This document shows, one piece after another, positions 17,428 through 26,998 of a DNA stretch of 64,000 nt (within the stretch, counting starts at the first letter, position 1; the number at the start of each line of letters is the position of its first letter). The notes under the pieces were generated by a model. It had not been told where the DNA came from. It did not search any database and worked only from the letters and a program-made list of their open reading frames with translations. The position numbers and the translations under genes are program-made. This DNA is from Hyphomicrobiales bacterium (lineage in GTDB: Bacteria > Pseudomonadota > Alphaproteobacteria > Rhizobiales > Rhizobiaceae), in the NCBI GenBank assembly GCA_900473185.1, contig UCKU01000006.1:35258-99257 (forward strand). Direction: 5' to 3'.

Positions 17428-18726
17428 ATGGATATTTCAATCGAGCCTGATGGCGCTGACCTGCAGCAATCTATCGACAGGCTGGTTAGCGCCGGCGGAG
17501 GAACGCTTCTCCTGCAGGCGGGCAGGCACACTACGGGACCCATCCGCCTGTTCAGCGGTGTTACGCTGTCAATCGGCCCGGGCGCCACGCTGGAGTTCGT
17601 CCCCGACTACGAGCTCTATGCCGGAAATTCGGTGAGCGTAATCGCCGAGGGATCCGATCGCGCCTATATCGTCGCGCAGGAGGCCCATGACGTCGCAATC
17701 GTCGGCGAAGGCAAGATCCTTGCCTCAGGCGGCGCCTTCAGCACCGGCTTTGACGAGACGGTCGGCACCTACACGCCGAGCGAAAAGCGGCCGAGGGTCC
17801 TAGTGTTCGAAGACTGCAGCAAGATCAGGCTGGAAGGCTTTGTCATCGAAGATTCGCCGATGTGGACGGTCCACCTCGTGCGTTGCCGTGATGTGACTGT
17901 CGAGGGCATAACGGTATTCAACAACCGACAACTCCCGAATACGGATGGGATCGTCATCGACAGCTGCGCAAAGGTCGCAGTGCGCCGCGTCATCATCAAA
18001 ACGGCAGACGATGGCATCTGCCTCAAGACTAGCCGGAGCGAAAAGGGCATCGCGCGCTGCGCGGAAATCGAGGTTTCGGACTGCCTCGTCGAGAGCAACA
18101 GTTGTGCATTGAAGATCGGCACGGAGAGTTTTGGTGACATCCGCGACGTCGCCTTCACGCGTTGCAAGGTCCAAGATTCCAATCGCGCCCTCGGCATTTT
18201 CTCGCGTGATGGCGGAGTGATCGAAGGCATCGCCTTCTCGGACATAGAGATCGATTGCCATGAAACGCCCGATGGTTTCTGGGGCTCGGGTGAGCCGCTC
18301 ACAATTACCCAGCTCGATCGCCGGCCCGAGATGCCCGCTGGCGTCGTGAGCAACGTCCGCGTCGAGAACGTGACGGGACGCTGCCAGGGTCCGATCAATC
18401 TCTTTGCGAAACGGAACGGCGGGATTGCCGGAATGAGCCTCAGCAATATTCAGTTGACGATCGAGGAAGGCTTACTGGGAACAGCCAGGCAATATGACCT
18501 GCGCCCCACAAGTGCCGATCTCTCCCCGCCCAAGGGCCACGAGGGTCGTGGCAATGCCTGGTTGCGGGGAGCGGACGGAAAAATTGTCGGCCTTATCGAT
18601 TATCCGGCAGGCATGCCGGCGCTCTTTGCGCACAATATCGCTGGCCTCACGCTCGATAACATCGAAGTCCGGCGTCCGGAGCCTCTGCCAAACGGCTGGA
18701 ACACAGAAAACCTTTGCATCGAGTGA
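17428..18726 (+). CDS. cytoplasmic GH28-like (polygalacturonase-fold) glycosidase
   Basis: 432 residues of right-handed beta-helix type. The GH28 motifs NTDG (171-174) and ADD (193-195, two catalytic aspartates) are present. The GHG histidine segment is not apparent: the matching region reads CALKIGTESFG. There is no signal peptide, so the enzyme should act on imported oligosaccharides in the cytoplasm. GAGGAG lies about 9 nt before the ATG. It diverges from the importer operon across a 205-bp region containing two predicted operators. Family members include polygalacturonases and rhamnogalacturonan hydrolases; the exact substrate is not determined. Confidence 0.87.
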   Translation: MDISIEPDGADLQQSIDRLVSAGGGTLLLQAGRHTTGPIRLFSGVTLSIGPGATLEFVPDYELYAGNSVSVIAEGSDRAYIVAQEAHDVAIVGEGKILASGGAFSTGFDETVGTYTPSEKRPRVLVFEDCSKIRLEGFVIEDSPMWTVHLVRCRDVTVEGITVFNNRQLPNTDGIVIDSCAKVAVRRVIIKTADDGICLKTSRSEKGIARCAEIEVSDCLVESNSCALKIGTESFGDIRDVAFTRCKVQDSNRALGIFSRDGGVIEGIAFSDIEIDCHETPDGFWGSGEPLTITQLDRRPEMPAGVVSNVRVENVTGRCQGPINLFAKRNGGIAGMSLSNIQLTIEEGLLGTARQYDLRPTSADLSPPKGHEGRGNAWLRGADGKIVGLIDYPAGMPALFAHNIAGLTLDNIEVRRPEPLPNGWNTENLCIE

Positions 18727-18891
18727 CCGATAAGGGTCAGTCACACCAGGAGCAATTTGGCGCATGATGTGACGGAAGCCATCCCGGGATCGTCGTCCTT
18801 ACTGTTCCATCGGTCAGGAGGAACGCCCGTCCCGGGCGGCCCTGATCGTGGCTATTCTCGCGCGCGTTGACACGCTTCGCATGATCTTTCC

Positions 18892-20097
18892 TTAAGACGC
18901 CACCGCTACAGTCCTTCGGCTCAGGATGCCAATCACCAGGGATCCACAAAGCGCGGCAATAGCCGCAAAGCCGAACACCCCAGCCAGCTCCTGCGCCTCG
19001 ACGATGAGGCCACCGATGGCCGCCCCACTCGAAATGGCGACCTGGAAAGTGGTCAACATCAACGCACCGGCGCTTTCCGCTTCATCGGATGCTGCCTGCG
19101 TGACGAAGCTCTGAACGCTTACCGGCAGGGCTCCGAAGGCAAAACCCCACAGCGCGGTCGCGGCAAATGCAACACTTGGAAGACTGCCGGCAAGCGCTAA
19201 CGCCAATGTTGTCGCAGCAATCCCAACGGCCGCAATGACGATGGACAGCGCCGTGCTGCGCTCGGAAACAAAGCCTCCGAACAGATTGCCGAGAAAACCG
19301 CCGATCCCGAAGGCCAGCAGAACCACGGATATCCCCTCGACCCCAAAATGTGGCACAGTTTCGAGAAAGGGCCGAATGAAGGTAAAACCCGCGAAATGGC
19401 CGGCGACCACCAGCAAGACGGTCAGAAGGCCCAGTCTGATTGCCGGGCGACGCAGCACCGTGGCCATCGTGCCCAATCCTGCAGCGCCAGTCGACGGCAT
19501 CGCAGGCAGGGTGAGGAGCTGAGCGATGAAGGCAAGGCCGCCGACTGCAGCCGCGATGACGAATGCAGAACGCCAGCCATAGGCTTCTCCGACCCAGGCG
19601 CCGACAGGTGCAGCGCAAACCGTTGCAACGGATACGCCGGTCATGATGATCGCCATCGCCCGCGGCATCAACTGCTCTGGAACGAGCCGCATGGCAAGCG
19701 CCAGCGACATGGCCCAGAAGCCACCGAGCGCGATCCCGAGCAAGCCGCGAGCAACGAGAAGCGTCGCGAGCCCATCGGAGAAGGCTGCCAGGAGACTGGA
19801 AACAACGAGCAGGGCTGTCAATCCGAGCAAGGTGAGACGACGGTCAAATCGGCTGGTGCCAATGACAATTGCAGGGCCTGCGATCGCGCCGATGACGGCG
19901 GTCATCGTGACCGACTGGCCGGCAGCACCGATACTGACGTGGAGATCTTGTGAAATCGGCGTAAGCAGGCTGGCTGGAAGAAATTCAGCCGTCACGAGAC
20001 CGAAGACGCCAAGCGAGAGCGATACCACGCCTGCCCAGGCCGGCTCGGCCTCCTTCTTGTTCGTGTGGAAGCCATTGGCTTCGGGATTGATGTTCAT
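18892..20097 (-). CDS. MFS efflux transporter (DHA1, AraJ/NepI-like)
   Basis: 401 residues with twelve predicted membrane helices. The N-terminal block LSLGVFGLVTAEFLPASLL and the LLVARGLLGIALGGFWAMS segment are typical of the AraJ/NepI-like DHA1 group that exports sugars, nucleosides or drugs. It is divergent from the AraC regulator at 20204 with only about 100 bp between them, which suggests the regulator controls it. The 165 bp between the GH28 gene and this gene hold no feature I can support. Confidence 0.87.
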   Translation of the reverse strand: MNINPEANGFHTNKKEAEPAWAGVVSLSLGVFGLVTAEFLPASLLTPISQDLHVSIGAAGQSVTMTAVIGAIAGPAIVIGTSRFDRRLTLLGLTALLVVSSLLAAFSDGLATLLVARGLLGIALGGFWAMSLALAMRLVPEQLMPRAMAIIMTGVSVATVCAAPVGAWVGEAYGWRSAFVIAAAVGGLAFIAQLLTLPAMPSTGAAGLGTMATVLRRPAIRLGLLTVLLVVAGHFAGFTFIRPFLETVPHFGVEGISVVLLAFGIGGFLGNLFGGFVSERSTALSIVIAAVGIAATTLALALAGSLPSVAFAATALWGFAFGALPVSVQSFVTQAASDEAESAGALMLTTFQVAISSGAAIGGLIVEAQELAGVFGFAAIAALCGSLVIGILSRRTVAVAS

Positions 20098-20203
20098 ATG
20101 CCATCTCCAAAGATTGTCGTGACAAGGCTAGACGGCTCCCGCTGGTGTTTCTATGCTAGAAAATCCACAAGACATGACCGTTCGTCCAAATGACGAGGAC
20201 ACG

Positions 20204-21145
20204 ATGAGTGACGCACTGACGGAAATGATGCGAGGACTTCGTCTGGATGGCGTCGACTACGGCCGCTGCCAACCGTCTGCCCCATGGGCGACGGCGTTTC
20301 CGACCAAGGACGAAGCCCAGTTTCACTTTCTGGCAGCCGGAGAGGCATTTGTGCAGACGCCGGACGGGGAATGGATGGAAATGCGCCCGGGCGATGCGGT
20401 CCTGCTGCCGCGGGGCGATGCCCATGTCCTTGCAAGCGCGCCCGGTATAGTGCCCACGCCCGTCGAATTCATCCCGCGCAAGGCTGTCTGCGATGGGATC
20501 GTCGATCTGCAATGCCCCTGCGCGGATAGCAAAAACCTGCTGTTCTTCGCGGTCATGCGCTTCAATGTCGACAAGCGGCATCCCTTGCTGCAATTGATGC
20601 CCAATGTAATGCGGACAAGCGATCTCGCAGCCAGTGAGCCCTCCATCCCTGCCCTGCTCGATGCGATGATGCACGAGGTCGATATGAACCGCGTCGGCGC
20701 TGGCGGTATCCTGGCCCGGCTTGCTGATGTTCTGACCGCGACGATCATCCGCGCTTGGGTGGAGCACGGCTGCGGCGACGCCTCCGGATGGTTGACGGCC
20801 GTTCGCAATCCCGAAGTCGGGCGGGTCCTGGCAGCGATCCATCTCGATCCTTCCCATGACTGGACGGTCGAAGAACTCGCTCGCAAGATGGGCGCTTCCC
20901 GTTCTGGGTTCGCGGAGCGCTTTGCCAGGGCCGTTGGCGAAACACCTGCTCGCTATGTCGCTCGCATGCGCATGCATCAGGCGCATCAGTGGCTGCGTGA
21001 AGGACAGCGCGTGGCCGCGATTGCCGAGCGCCTCGGCTATGAATCGGAGGCGTCATTCAGCCGGGCGTTCAAACGCATCATCGGCGCCCCGCCCATGGCT
21101 TTCCGCGGGCGACCGCAGGATGGTCGCGCTTCCGCAACACCGTGA
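20204..21145 (+). CDS. AraC-family regulator with cupin sensor domain
   Basis: 313 residues from the ATG at 20204, preceded by GAGGA; ATGs at 20153 and 20174 are alternatives. The N-terminal half is a cupin-like ligand domain (FHFLAAGEAFVQTPDGEW, MRPGDAVLLPRGDAHVL). The C-terminal about 100 residues carry the double AraC helix-turn-helix (ELARKMGASRSGFAERFARA and IAERLGYESEASFSRAFKRI). Divergent from the MFS pump, so probably its activator. The ligand is unknown. Confidence 0.9.
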   Translation: MSDALTEMMRGLRLDGVDYGRCQPSAPWATAFPTKDEAQFHFLAAGEAFVQTPDGEWMEMRPGDAVLLPRGDAHVLASAPGIVPTPVEFIPRKAVCDGIVDLQCPCADSKNLLFFAVMRFNVDKRHPLLQLMPNVMRTSDLAASEPSIPALLDAMMHEVDMNRVGAGGILARLADVLTATIIRAWVEHGCGDASGWLTAVRNPEVGRVLAAIHLDPSHDWTVEELARKMGASRSGFAERFARAVGETPARYVARMRMHQAHQWLREGQRVAAIAERLGYESEASFSRAFKRIIGAPPMAFRGRPQDGRASATP

Positions 21146-21227
21146 TCTGTGAGGCACACAGCTTCGATGCCGGTTTTTGCGACAGCCGCTTGACGACTTG
21201 CCACCGGCGGCATTGCACACGACCAGC

Positions 21228-21255
21228 CCCATCTGATCCGGTTTCATCAGATGGG
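21228..21255. other. perfect 10-bp hairpin in the spacer before the phospholipid operon
   Basis: CCCATCTGAT, 8-nt loop, ATCAGATGGG. It is not followed by a T run on either strand, so it is not a classical terminator. It lies 83 bp after the AraC gene. The whole spacer 21146-21462 (317 bp) has no gene; a shorter repeat GTTAG-N8-CTAAC (21430-21447) sits just upstream of the next start. Confidence 0.5.
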
Positions 21256-21462
21256 TCGGCATCAGATTGATCAGCCTTTCTGCGTCATGCACTCAATTCG
21301 AAATCCAATCCTTGTCTTCCATGCGATAGAGATTGCCCATTCGGTCGGAGCCGGACGACCTGTCTACGCCTTTCGGCTGAAAGCCCGCAAAGCTCCTTCC
21401 TTCCGCCGATGATAATGCTAGAGTTTCCGTTAGTGATCCGGCTAACATCAACAGAGCGGTGA

Positions 21463-22107
21463 ATGAAGGCTTTGCCTACAAAGGCCGCGGCGACGGTAAT
21501 CGTGCTGTTCGCACGCGCGGTCACGGCGGTCCGCGCCGTGTGGCCCGAGGGAGGGCTGCCTTCCCGACCCTGCGTTTATTATGCCAACCACTCCAGCCAT
21601 GGCGATTTCGTTCTGGTCTGGACGGTATTGCCGCCAAGACTGCGCCATCGGGCCCGCCCGGTCGCAGGGGCCGAATACTGGTTGAAGTCCTGGCTCAATC
21701 GCTTCATCGGCAGAGATGTCTTCAATGCGGTGCTGATCGCGAGGGACAGGGACAAGCGGACGGAAGATCCCGTCACGCAGATGGCCTCGGCCATCGATGC
21801 CGGTTCGTCCCTCATTCTCTTCCCGGAGGGTACACGAAACCAGTCCGATGCAAGGCTCCTCCCGTTCAAAAGCGGCATTTTCCATCTGGCTGTGGCGCGC
21901 CCTGATGTCGATCTCGTACCGGTCTGGATCAGCAATCTGAACCGCGTCATGCCAAAGGGGGAGATCGTTCCGATACCACTGATCTGCACAGTTACCTTCG
22001 GCAGCGCTTTGCAGATCACGCCGGGCGAAGACAAGGATGCTTTTCTCGAACGGATGCAGGCCGCTCTCCTGGCACTGTCTCCGAACATTGTAGGCGGTGG
22101 GGAATGA
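21463..22107 (+). CDS. 1-acyl-sn-glycerol-3-phosphate acyltransferase (PlsC family)
   Basis: 214 residues. The catalytic HX4D motif is in YANHSSHGDF, and the glycerophosphate-binding block is LFPEGTRN. An N-terminal hydrophobic segment probably anchors it to the inner membrane. It would acylate lysophosphatidate to phosphatidate. It overlaps the CdsA-like gene by 4 nt and opens a four-gene phospholipid operon. The housekeeping plsC is expected elsewhere, so this is likely an accessory copy (inference). Confidence 0.9.
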   Translation: MKALPTKAAATVIVLFARAVTAVRAVWPEGGLPSRPCVYYANHSSHGDFVLVWTVLPPRLRHRARPVAGAEYWLKSWLNRFIGRDVFNAVLIARDRDKRTEDPVTQMASAIDAGSSLILFPEGTRNQSDARLLPFKSGIFHLAVARPDVDLVPVWISNLNRVMPKGEIVPIPLICTVTFGSALQITPGEDKDAFLERMQAALLALSPNIVGGGE

Positions 22108-23051
22108 GTGGCGCGAATTCCGATCTTATGACGCTCGTAGCCGGGATCTTCGGCGTGCTCATCGTTGCGTCAGTCATCGGTTACATATTGCAGCAACGCC
22201 TCTCGCCGAACGGTTCGAATGCGGCTGTCGAAAACCTCAACGCGCGGATCAAGGCGTGGTGGGTCATGGTCATCCTGATCGGCATTGCTTTCATAGCGGG
22301 CCGCATCGGCGTCTTGATCCTGTTTGGCTTTTGTTCATTCGCCGCGCTTCGCGAATTCGTAACCCTCATCAATACTCGAAGGGCGGATCACTGGGCGCTT
22401 GCGGCAGCCTTTTTCGTCGTCGTTCCGATCCAATATTTTCTGCTCTGGGCTGAACAATACGGCATCTTTTCGATCTTCATCCCGGTCTATGCCTTCCTGC
22501 TGATGCCGATCATCTCGGTACTCCGAGGCGATACGGAGCGCTTTCTCGTTCGCATCGCGGAAGTACAGTGGGCCCTGATGATCTGCGTCTTCTGCGCTTC
22601 CCATGTGCCGGCTCTGCTGACCTTGAAGATACCGGGATATGAGGGCCGCAATGTGCTGCTGATCGCTTTTCTGGTGATCGTCGTCCAGCTCAGCGATGTC
22701 CTGCAATATGTCTGGGGCAAATTGTTCGGACGCACGAAGATCGCGCCAAGACTGTCGCCATCGAAAACGGTCGAGGGCTTTATCGGTGGTATCATCAGCG
22801 CGACGCTGATTGGAACGGGCCTCTGGTGGATTACACCATTCGCACCGCTTCAGGCAGGGCTTCTCGCCTTGGTCATCACGCTGATGGGCTTCTTCGGTGG
22901 CCTGGTGATGTCGGCGATCAAACGCGACCGCGGCGTCAAGGACTGGGGCAACCTCATCGAAGGCCACGGCGGATTGATCGACAGACTGGATTCCGTCGTC
23001 TTCTCGGCACCCATCTTCTTCCATCTTACCCGCTACTGGTGGTCGCTCTGA
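22104..23051 (+). CDS. phosphatidate cytidylyltransferase (CdsA/YnbB-like)
   Basis: 315 residues with about eight membrane helices. The C-terminal CDP-diacylglycerol synthase signature is visible as LSPSKTVEGFIGG followed by SAIKRDRGVKDWGNLIEGHGGLIDR..D. It would make CDP-diacylglycerol from phosphatidate and CTP. It overlaps the PlsC gene by 4 nt and the next gene by 1 nt (TGATG). The grouping with a CDP-alcohol transferase resembles the E. coli ynbA-ynbB pair. Confidence 0.92.
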   Translation: MSGANSDLMTLVAGIFGVLIVASVIGYILQQRLSPNGSNAAVENLNARIKAWWVMVILIGIAFIAGRIGVLILFGFCSFAALREFVTLINTRRADHWALAAAFFVVVPIQYFLLWAEQYGIFSIFIPVYAFLLMPIISVLRGDTERFLVRIAEVQWALMICVFCASHVPALLTLKIPGYEGRNVLLIAFLVIVVQLSDVLQYVWGKLFGRTKIAPRLSPSKTVEGFIGGIISATLIGTGLWWITPFAPLQAGLLALVITLMGFFGGLVMSAIKRDRGVKDWGNLIEGHGGLIDRLDSVVFSAPIFFHLTRYWWSL

Positions 23052-23446
23052 TGCCCGTTGTGCTACAACGACTTTTGCGCAGCGGAGTGGTCCACGTCCT
23101 GTTCGCTTTTCTGGCGATGGGCAGCTGGGCCGTCTTCGCCAATCGCGCTCATGACATGCCGGCGCCGCTCTATGCCGGTCTTGTACAGGGGACGATATCC
23201 GCCTGCCTGACGCTTTTCCTGAAATCGGTGATCGACTGGCTTTCCAGCCGCTTCAGCGGTTCAACACGATTTTGGGCACCGCCGCTGATTGCCTGCCTTG
23301 GCTCGGCCAGCATTCTCGTGGCGATCCATGCAGCGAGCGGCACACCGGAGATATTCCGGACCATCGCGCTGCCGCTGCTGGTGTCGACGACTTATGCAGC
23401 GATCTACAATTATTCGATCTCCGCAAGACGAGGTTTCGACACATGA
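23051..23446 (+). CDS. small membrane protein of the phospholipid operon
   Basis: 131 residues with four hydrophobic segments and no recognised motif. The start overlaps the CdsA stop (TGATG), and its stop overlaps the next start by 4 nt, so it is translationally coupled on both sides. Start codons further upstream lie inside cdsA and are rejected. Its constant place between the cytidylyltransferase and the CDP-alcohol transferase suggests a role in the same pathway, but I do not recognise the family. Confidence 0.8.
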   Translation: MPVVLQRLLRSGVVHVLFAFLAMGSWAVFANRAHDMPAPLYAGLVQGTISACLTLFLKSVIDWLSSRFSGSTRFWAPPLIACLGSASILVAIHAASGTPEIFRTIALPLLVSTTYAAIYNYSISARRGFDT

Positions 23447-24084
23447 TGGAGACAGGAGACAGGAGACCTCTGGCGAGCCGCAATACCCGCTGGGCGGGCG
23501 CAATTGCCCGATGGATGGCCGCACGGGCCATCACGCCGAACCAGATCTCGCAAGCCAGCATGCTGGCGGCAGCAATCGCCGGCAGCACCTTCTATCTGGC
23601 GGGACAGACGACAGGCCTGCCACGTGCCGGCTACCTGCTGCTAGCTGTTCTATTCTGCCAGGCACGCCTTCTTTGTAATCTGTTCGACGGCATGGTCGCC
23701 GTCGAAGGCGGAAAGGGAGAGGCTGACGGTCCTTTCTGGAACGAGTTTCCGGATCGCATCGCCGACCTGATGATATTCGCTGGCGTCGGCTATGGCATCG
23801 GTATGCCGGGACTCGGCTGGGCGGCCGGCGCCTTCGCGGTGTTGACAGCCTATGTCCGGGAGCTCGGCCGCGCTACCGGCAATCCCAGCGATTTCTCCGG
23901 CCCGATGGCCAAGCAGCACCGGATGGCGACGATCACGGCGGCGGGACTGGCATCGCTTCTCGAGCCATTGTGGGGCGGGCAGAACCAGATTCTGACGATC
24001 GGTCTCGGCGTCATAGCGGTGGGAGCAGCCCTCACAACGATCCGTCGCTCGAAGACATTGGTAACGCGCCTCAAGCGTCGCTGA
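23443..24084 (+). CDS. CDP-alcohol phosphatidyltransferase with variant motif (YnbA-like)
   Basis: 213 residues from ATG 23443 (ATGA overlap with the previous stop). The CDP-alcohol transferase motif D-x2-DG-x2-AR-x8-G-x3-D-x3-D appears in variant form: NLFDGMVAVEGG ... GPFWNEFPDRIAD, so the first Asp is Asn, Arg is Val and the third Asp is Asn. The last Asp and DG are kept. This variant recurs among YnbA-like enzymes rather than in PgsA or PssA. It should transfer the phosphatidyl group of CDP-diacylglycerol to an unknown alcohol. Several membrane helices are predicted. Confidence 0.85.
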   Translation: MMETGDRRPLASRNTRWAGAIARWMAARAITPNQISQASMLAAAIAGSTFYLAGQTTGLPRAGYLLLAVLFCQARLLCNLFDGMVAVEGGKGEADGPFWNEFPDRIADLMIFAGVGYGIGMPGLGWAAGAFAVLTAYVRELGRATGNPSDFSGPMAKQHRMATITAAGLASLLEPLWGGQNQILTIGLGVIAVGAALTTIRRSKTLVTRLKRR

Positions 24085-24194
24085 CGAAGTAGTCATAGGG
24101 TCGACGCCAAGATCCCTACGGGAAGGAAGTAGACGAGGACCACTTCGTGATGTGTGGCGACACCGGCCTCGACGGTCGCCGAACGACGTTAGAA

Positions 24195-25520
24195 TTAGCA
24201 AAACCCTGCCCCGCGCGCTGCCCGGTCCAGCTCCCCGCGAAAATCGGGGTGGGCCAGCCCGATCAGCGCCCTCGCCCGCTCGGCCACGGACTTGCCCTTA
24301 AGATTCGCCCATCCATACTCCGTAACGACGATATGCGTGTCGTTGCGCGATGTTGTCACTGGTCCGGTCAGCGCGGGAACGATGCGCGAGAGCGTGCCCT
24401 TCGCCGCAGTGGAATGACAGGCGATGATCGATCGTCCCCCGCGCGAGGCATAAGCGCCGCGCACGAAATCAACCTGGCCGCCGGACGCACTGAACTGCCT
24501 TCCGTTCACGAATTCGGAATTGCACGCGCCGTTCAAATCGACCTGCAGCGTCGCGTTGACCGACACGACCCGATCATTCTGCGCGATGATGAAGGGATTG
24601 TTTACATAATCGACTGGGTAGGCCTCAACTGCCGGGTTGTTGTTCAGGAAGTCGTAGAGCGCTTGATCCCCGAGCGCAAAGGTGAAGATAGACCGACCGG
24701 CGTGTATCTGCTTGCAACTGTTGTCGACCACGCCCGCCGTGACCAGCCTTGCGAGGCCCGGCGTCATCATTTCCGTATGAATACCGAGGTGGCGATGTTG
24801 GGAAAGCCCCGAGCACACCGCATCAGGCAGAGCACCGATACCCATTTGCAGGCAGTCGCCATCTTCCACCAGGTCCGCGATGATCGCCCCGATAGCATCA
24901 TCCACCTCATTGCGCTCAGCGGCGAGCAACACAGGCAGGCTGACATCGTTTTCAACCAGCGCTGTCACGCTTGATACAGGAATCATGCAATCGCCCCGCA
25001 CATAGGGCATATTGCGGTTGACCTCGAGGATCAGGCGGAGCCCGGGCTTTCGCGATACCCTGAGCGCATAGTCGGTACTGGCACCAAGGCTGAAATTGCC
25101 ATCGGCGTCCATCGGCGAGACGGTTGCAATCAACGTGTCCACACCGACATGCTCGACCATCGAGCGCGGCACCTGGCTGAAATGACAGGGTACCAGGTCG
25201 ACCGCGGGCAGCGCCTCCGCCAATCTCCTCTTGTCGAGCGCACGCTCGACGCCTCCATGAAAGTAGCTCATTGGGACGATCAGGTCGCGCAGCTCGTAGT
25301 CGAATACACTGGTGCCGGCGACGCCAGTGCAAAGAAGATAATAGAGCCGCACATTCTCGACGGCTCCCGCGCGGGCCCGTTCAGCAAGCGCCGCAAGGAT
25401 AGCGGGTGGCTGACCGGCAGCCAGTGGCATTGCGACCTTCGCGCCGGACGGAACCATGGTGACCGCCGTGTTTGCAGATGTCAGCCGTTCGCGATACAGC
25501 CTCTGATGGATCGTGGTCAT
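24195..25520 (-). CDS. acetyl-CoA hydrolase/transferase family protein (CoA-transferase)
   Basis: 441 residues from ATG 25520, which has an excellent GGGAGGAGG site. Markers of the family: MGIGALPDAV, IHTEMMTPGL and the C-terminal VVTEYGWANLKGKSVAERA block followed by IGLAHPDFR. Members are 4-hydroxybutyrate, acetate or succinate CoA-transferases or acyl-CoA hydrolases; the sequence alone does not decide. It stands alone, convergent with the phospholipid operon across a 110-bp spacer. Cytoplasmic. Confidence 0.88.
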   Translation of the reverse strand: MTTIHQRLYRERLTSANTAVTMVPSGAKVAMPLAAGQPPAILAALAERARAGAVENVRLYYLLCTGVAGTSVFDYELRDLIVPMSYFHGGVERALDKRRLAEALPAVDLVPCHFSQVPRSMVEHVGVDTLIATVSPMDADGNFSLGASTDYALRVSRKPGLRLILEVNRNMPYVRGDCMIPVSSVTALVENDVSLPVLLAAERNEVDDAIGAIIADLVEDGDCLQMGIGALPDAVCSGLSQHRHLGIHTEMMTPGLARLVTAGVVDNSCKQIHAGRSIFTFALGDQALYDFLNNNPAVEAYPVDYVNNPFIIAQNDRVVSVNATLQVDLNGACNSEFVNGRQFSASGGQVDFVRGAYASRGGRSIIACHSTAAKGTLSRIVPALTGPVTTSRNDTHIVVTEYGWANLKGKSVAERARALIGLAHPDFRGELDRAARGAGFC

Positions 25521-26039
25521 TGGGCCCTCCTCCCAGTGCACATTTCAGAATAAATCAGCATCCATTTCCATGATCACAACCTTATCGGCATTTGCGACCG
25601 TTGCAGGCGCTTTCGTCTGCCGCAGAACATTCCATAAAAAGCGCCCAGCGCGTATTTTTTGCAAGGCTGGGCGCAGTGACGCCGCCTTCGAGCGAGCCTC
25701 CCTCGGTGCTGTTTTGGTCGCAGCTTTCGCCAACGCACTGGCGATGCCACTGCAAATTTGGATAAGGACGCTCGAACACACCCAGCGGCACCTCGCAAAG
25801 CCCACCTACTGCCAGAATTCTGATCAGCTATGGGAAGCGTCCTAGCCGCCCGAGGCGAGGGTCGGCGCTCAATGTCCCAATGGAAGCCGAAATTGACGAC
25901 CGTCACGCCAATGCCGACGACGGGTCAACCATCGCGATCGGTGGTCGATCGAGAGAGGATGGTTTGCATGCAGTTTGAGTTGACCGACCTCGATGGCTAG
26001 ACGACAGTTGCAACGTGCAGCAAGGCAGGAGGAAATGCG
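25521..26039. other. gene-poor spacer
   Basis: 519 bp. Frames on both strands are short, Arg/Ser-rich or lack a ribosome-binding site. It must contain the promoter of the CoA-transferase gene, but I cannot mark boxes with confidence. Confidence 0.5.
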
Positions 26040-26345
26040 ATGGACGAGCCAGACCGGTGGCGCCACATGGAAAACGCCCCGAAAGACGGTAGTCGGATCT
26101 TGGTCACGATCCGCCCGTCCGAACAGGGGCCAGCAGAAGTTGACCTCGCGTATTGGTCGAACGGCGATCAGTTCGGTGGAGAGGGCTGGCGCGCCTCTGA
26201 TTCCTCCCCCGGACACATCATCGAATATGCTGAGCCGGAATTGAAGTGTTGGATGCCGATGCCCGCGGCAAACCTCAGTCGCAGCTCGATGCCCTCGCCC
26301 TGGGAAGGCGACGACACTGAGCAGCTCGACGGGTCAGGGATTTAA
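26040..26345 (+). CDS. small DUF551-like hypothetical protein
   Basis: 101 residues with a strong AGGAGG site 8 nt before the ATG. The opening WRHMENAPKDGSRILVTIR and the central AYWSNGDQFGGEGWRA resemble small rhizobial and phage-type proteins with a W-xx-M-xx-APKDG start. The last 25 residues are less convincing. Isolated on the plus strand, with no operon partner. Function unknown. Confidence 0.7.
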   Translation: MDEPDRWRHMENAPKDGSRILVTIRPSEQGPAEVDLAYWSNGDQFGGEGWRASDSSPGHIIEYAEPELKCWMPMPAANLSRSSMPSPWEGDDTEQLDGSGI

Positions 26346-26998
26346 GAACTCGCGCTAAACGACAATGGTTTCTGCCTCCGAGAAGAGGGCCAGATTGCCA
26401 TCGACGACAACATGGATTCCTCTCGCGGCTCGCATCGGTCCGGCCTCCGAAGGCGCGCGGCAAACCGATGTTAACACGTACCATTCCCCGCGAAGATTGA
26501 TGCTCCGCTTCGGTGTGTGGCGTCCCGGGTGATCAACCGTTTGTTTCGATCATGTTGAGATGATCGCAGAGCGCAATCGCTCTTCAAATCGCGCACCGCT
26601 TCACAAAGCTTCTTGGCCGCTGCCTGCACCTGCGCATCTCAAATCCGACAGAGCTGAGCATAGTCGTATTTTTCCTAAAATCGATCCCGCTATTCTCTGT
26701 GAATAGTTGGCAGTCTTTGGCTGCGCCTGCAGAGTGACGTCACCTAAACAACATTCCTTTGACGCTGCTTTGACGGTGGGGTGCTACGGCCATTTTGTGA
26801 AGTTATGCAGAGGGATTTCAGCCGGTTATGCTTCAGTTCAACCATCGCCGAAGTATCGATTTGCCTTTTGGAGTTCCGGTTTCCCTTATCGGTTGCTTGC
26901 CAGACGCCGAAGTTGTGGCAGACTGGCCTCCGCATGCTAGGTCTTCGAGCTGCCAAACCAGCACATCGGAGGCAACGGGGGCGGGGCCGGTGGATTGC
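26346..26998. other. upstream region of the SARP-like regulator
   Basis: 653 bp, AT-richer than its surroundings. An in-frame ATG at 26828 would extend the regulator by 57 residues, but the added sequence has no domain character and no clear ribosome-binding site. No other gene is supported. Confidence 0.45.

Noticed and set aside
25545..25906. Overlapping short frames on both strands in the spacer after the CoA-transferase gene
   Set aside because: No ribosome-binding sites and shadow-like composition; none has a plausible domain.
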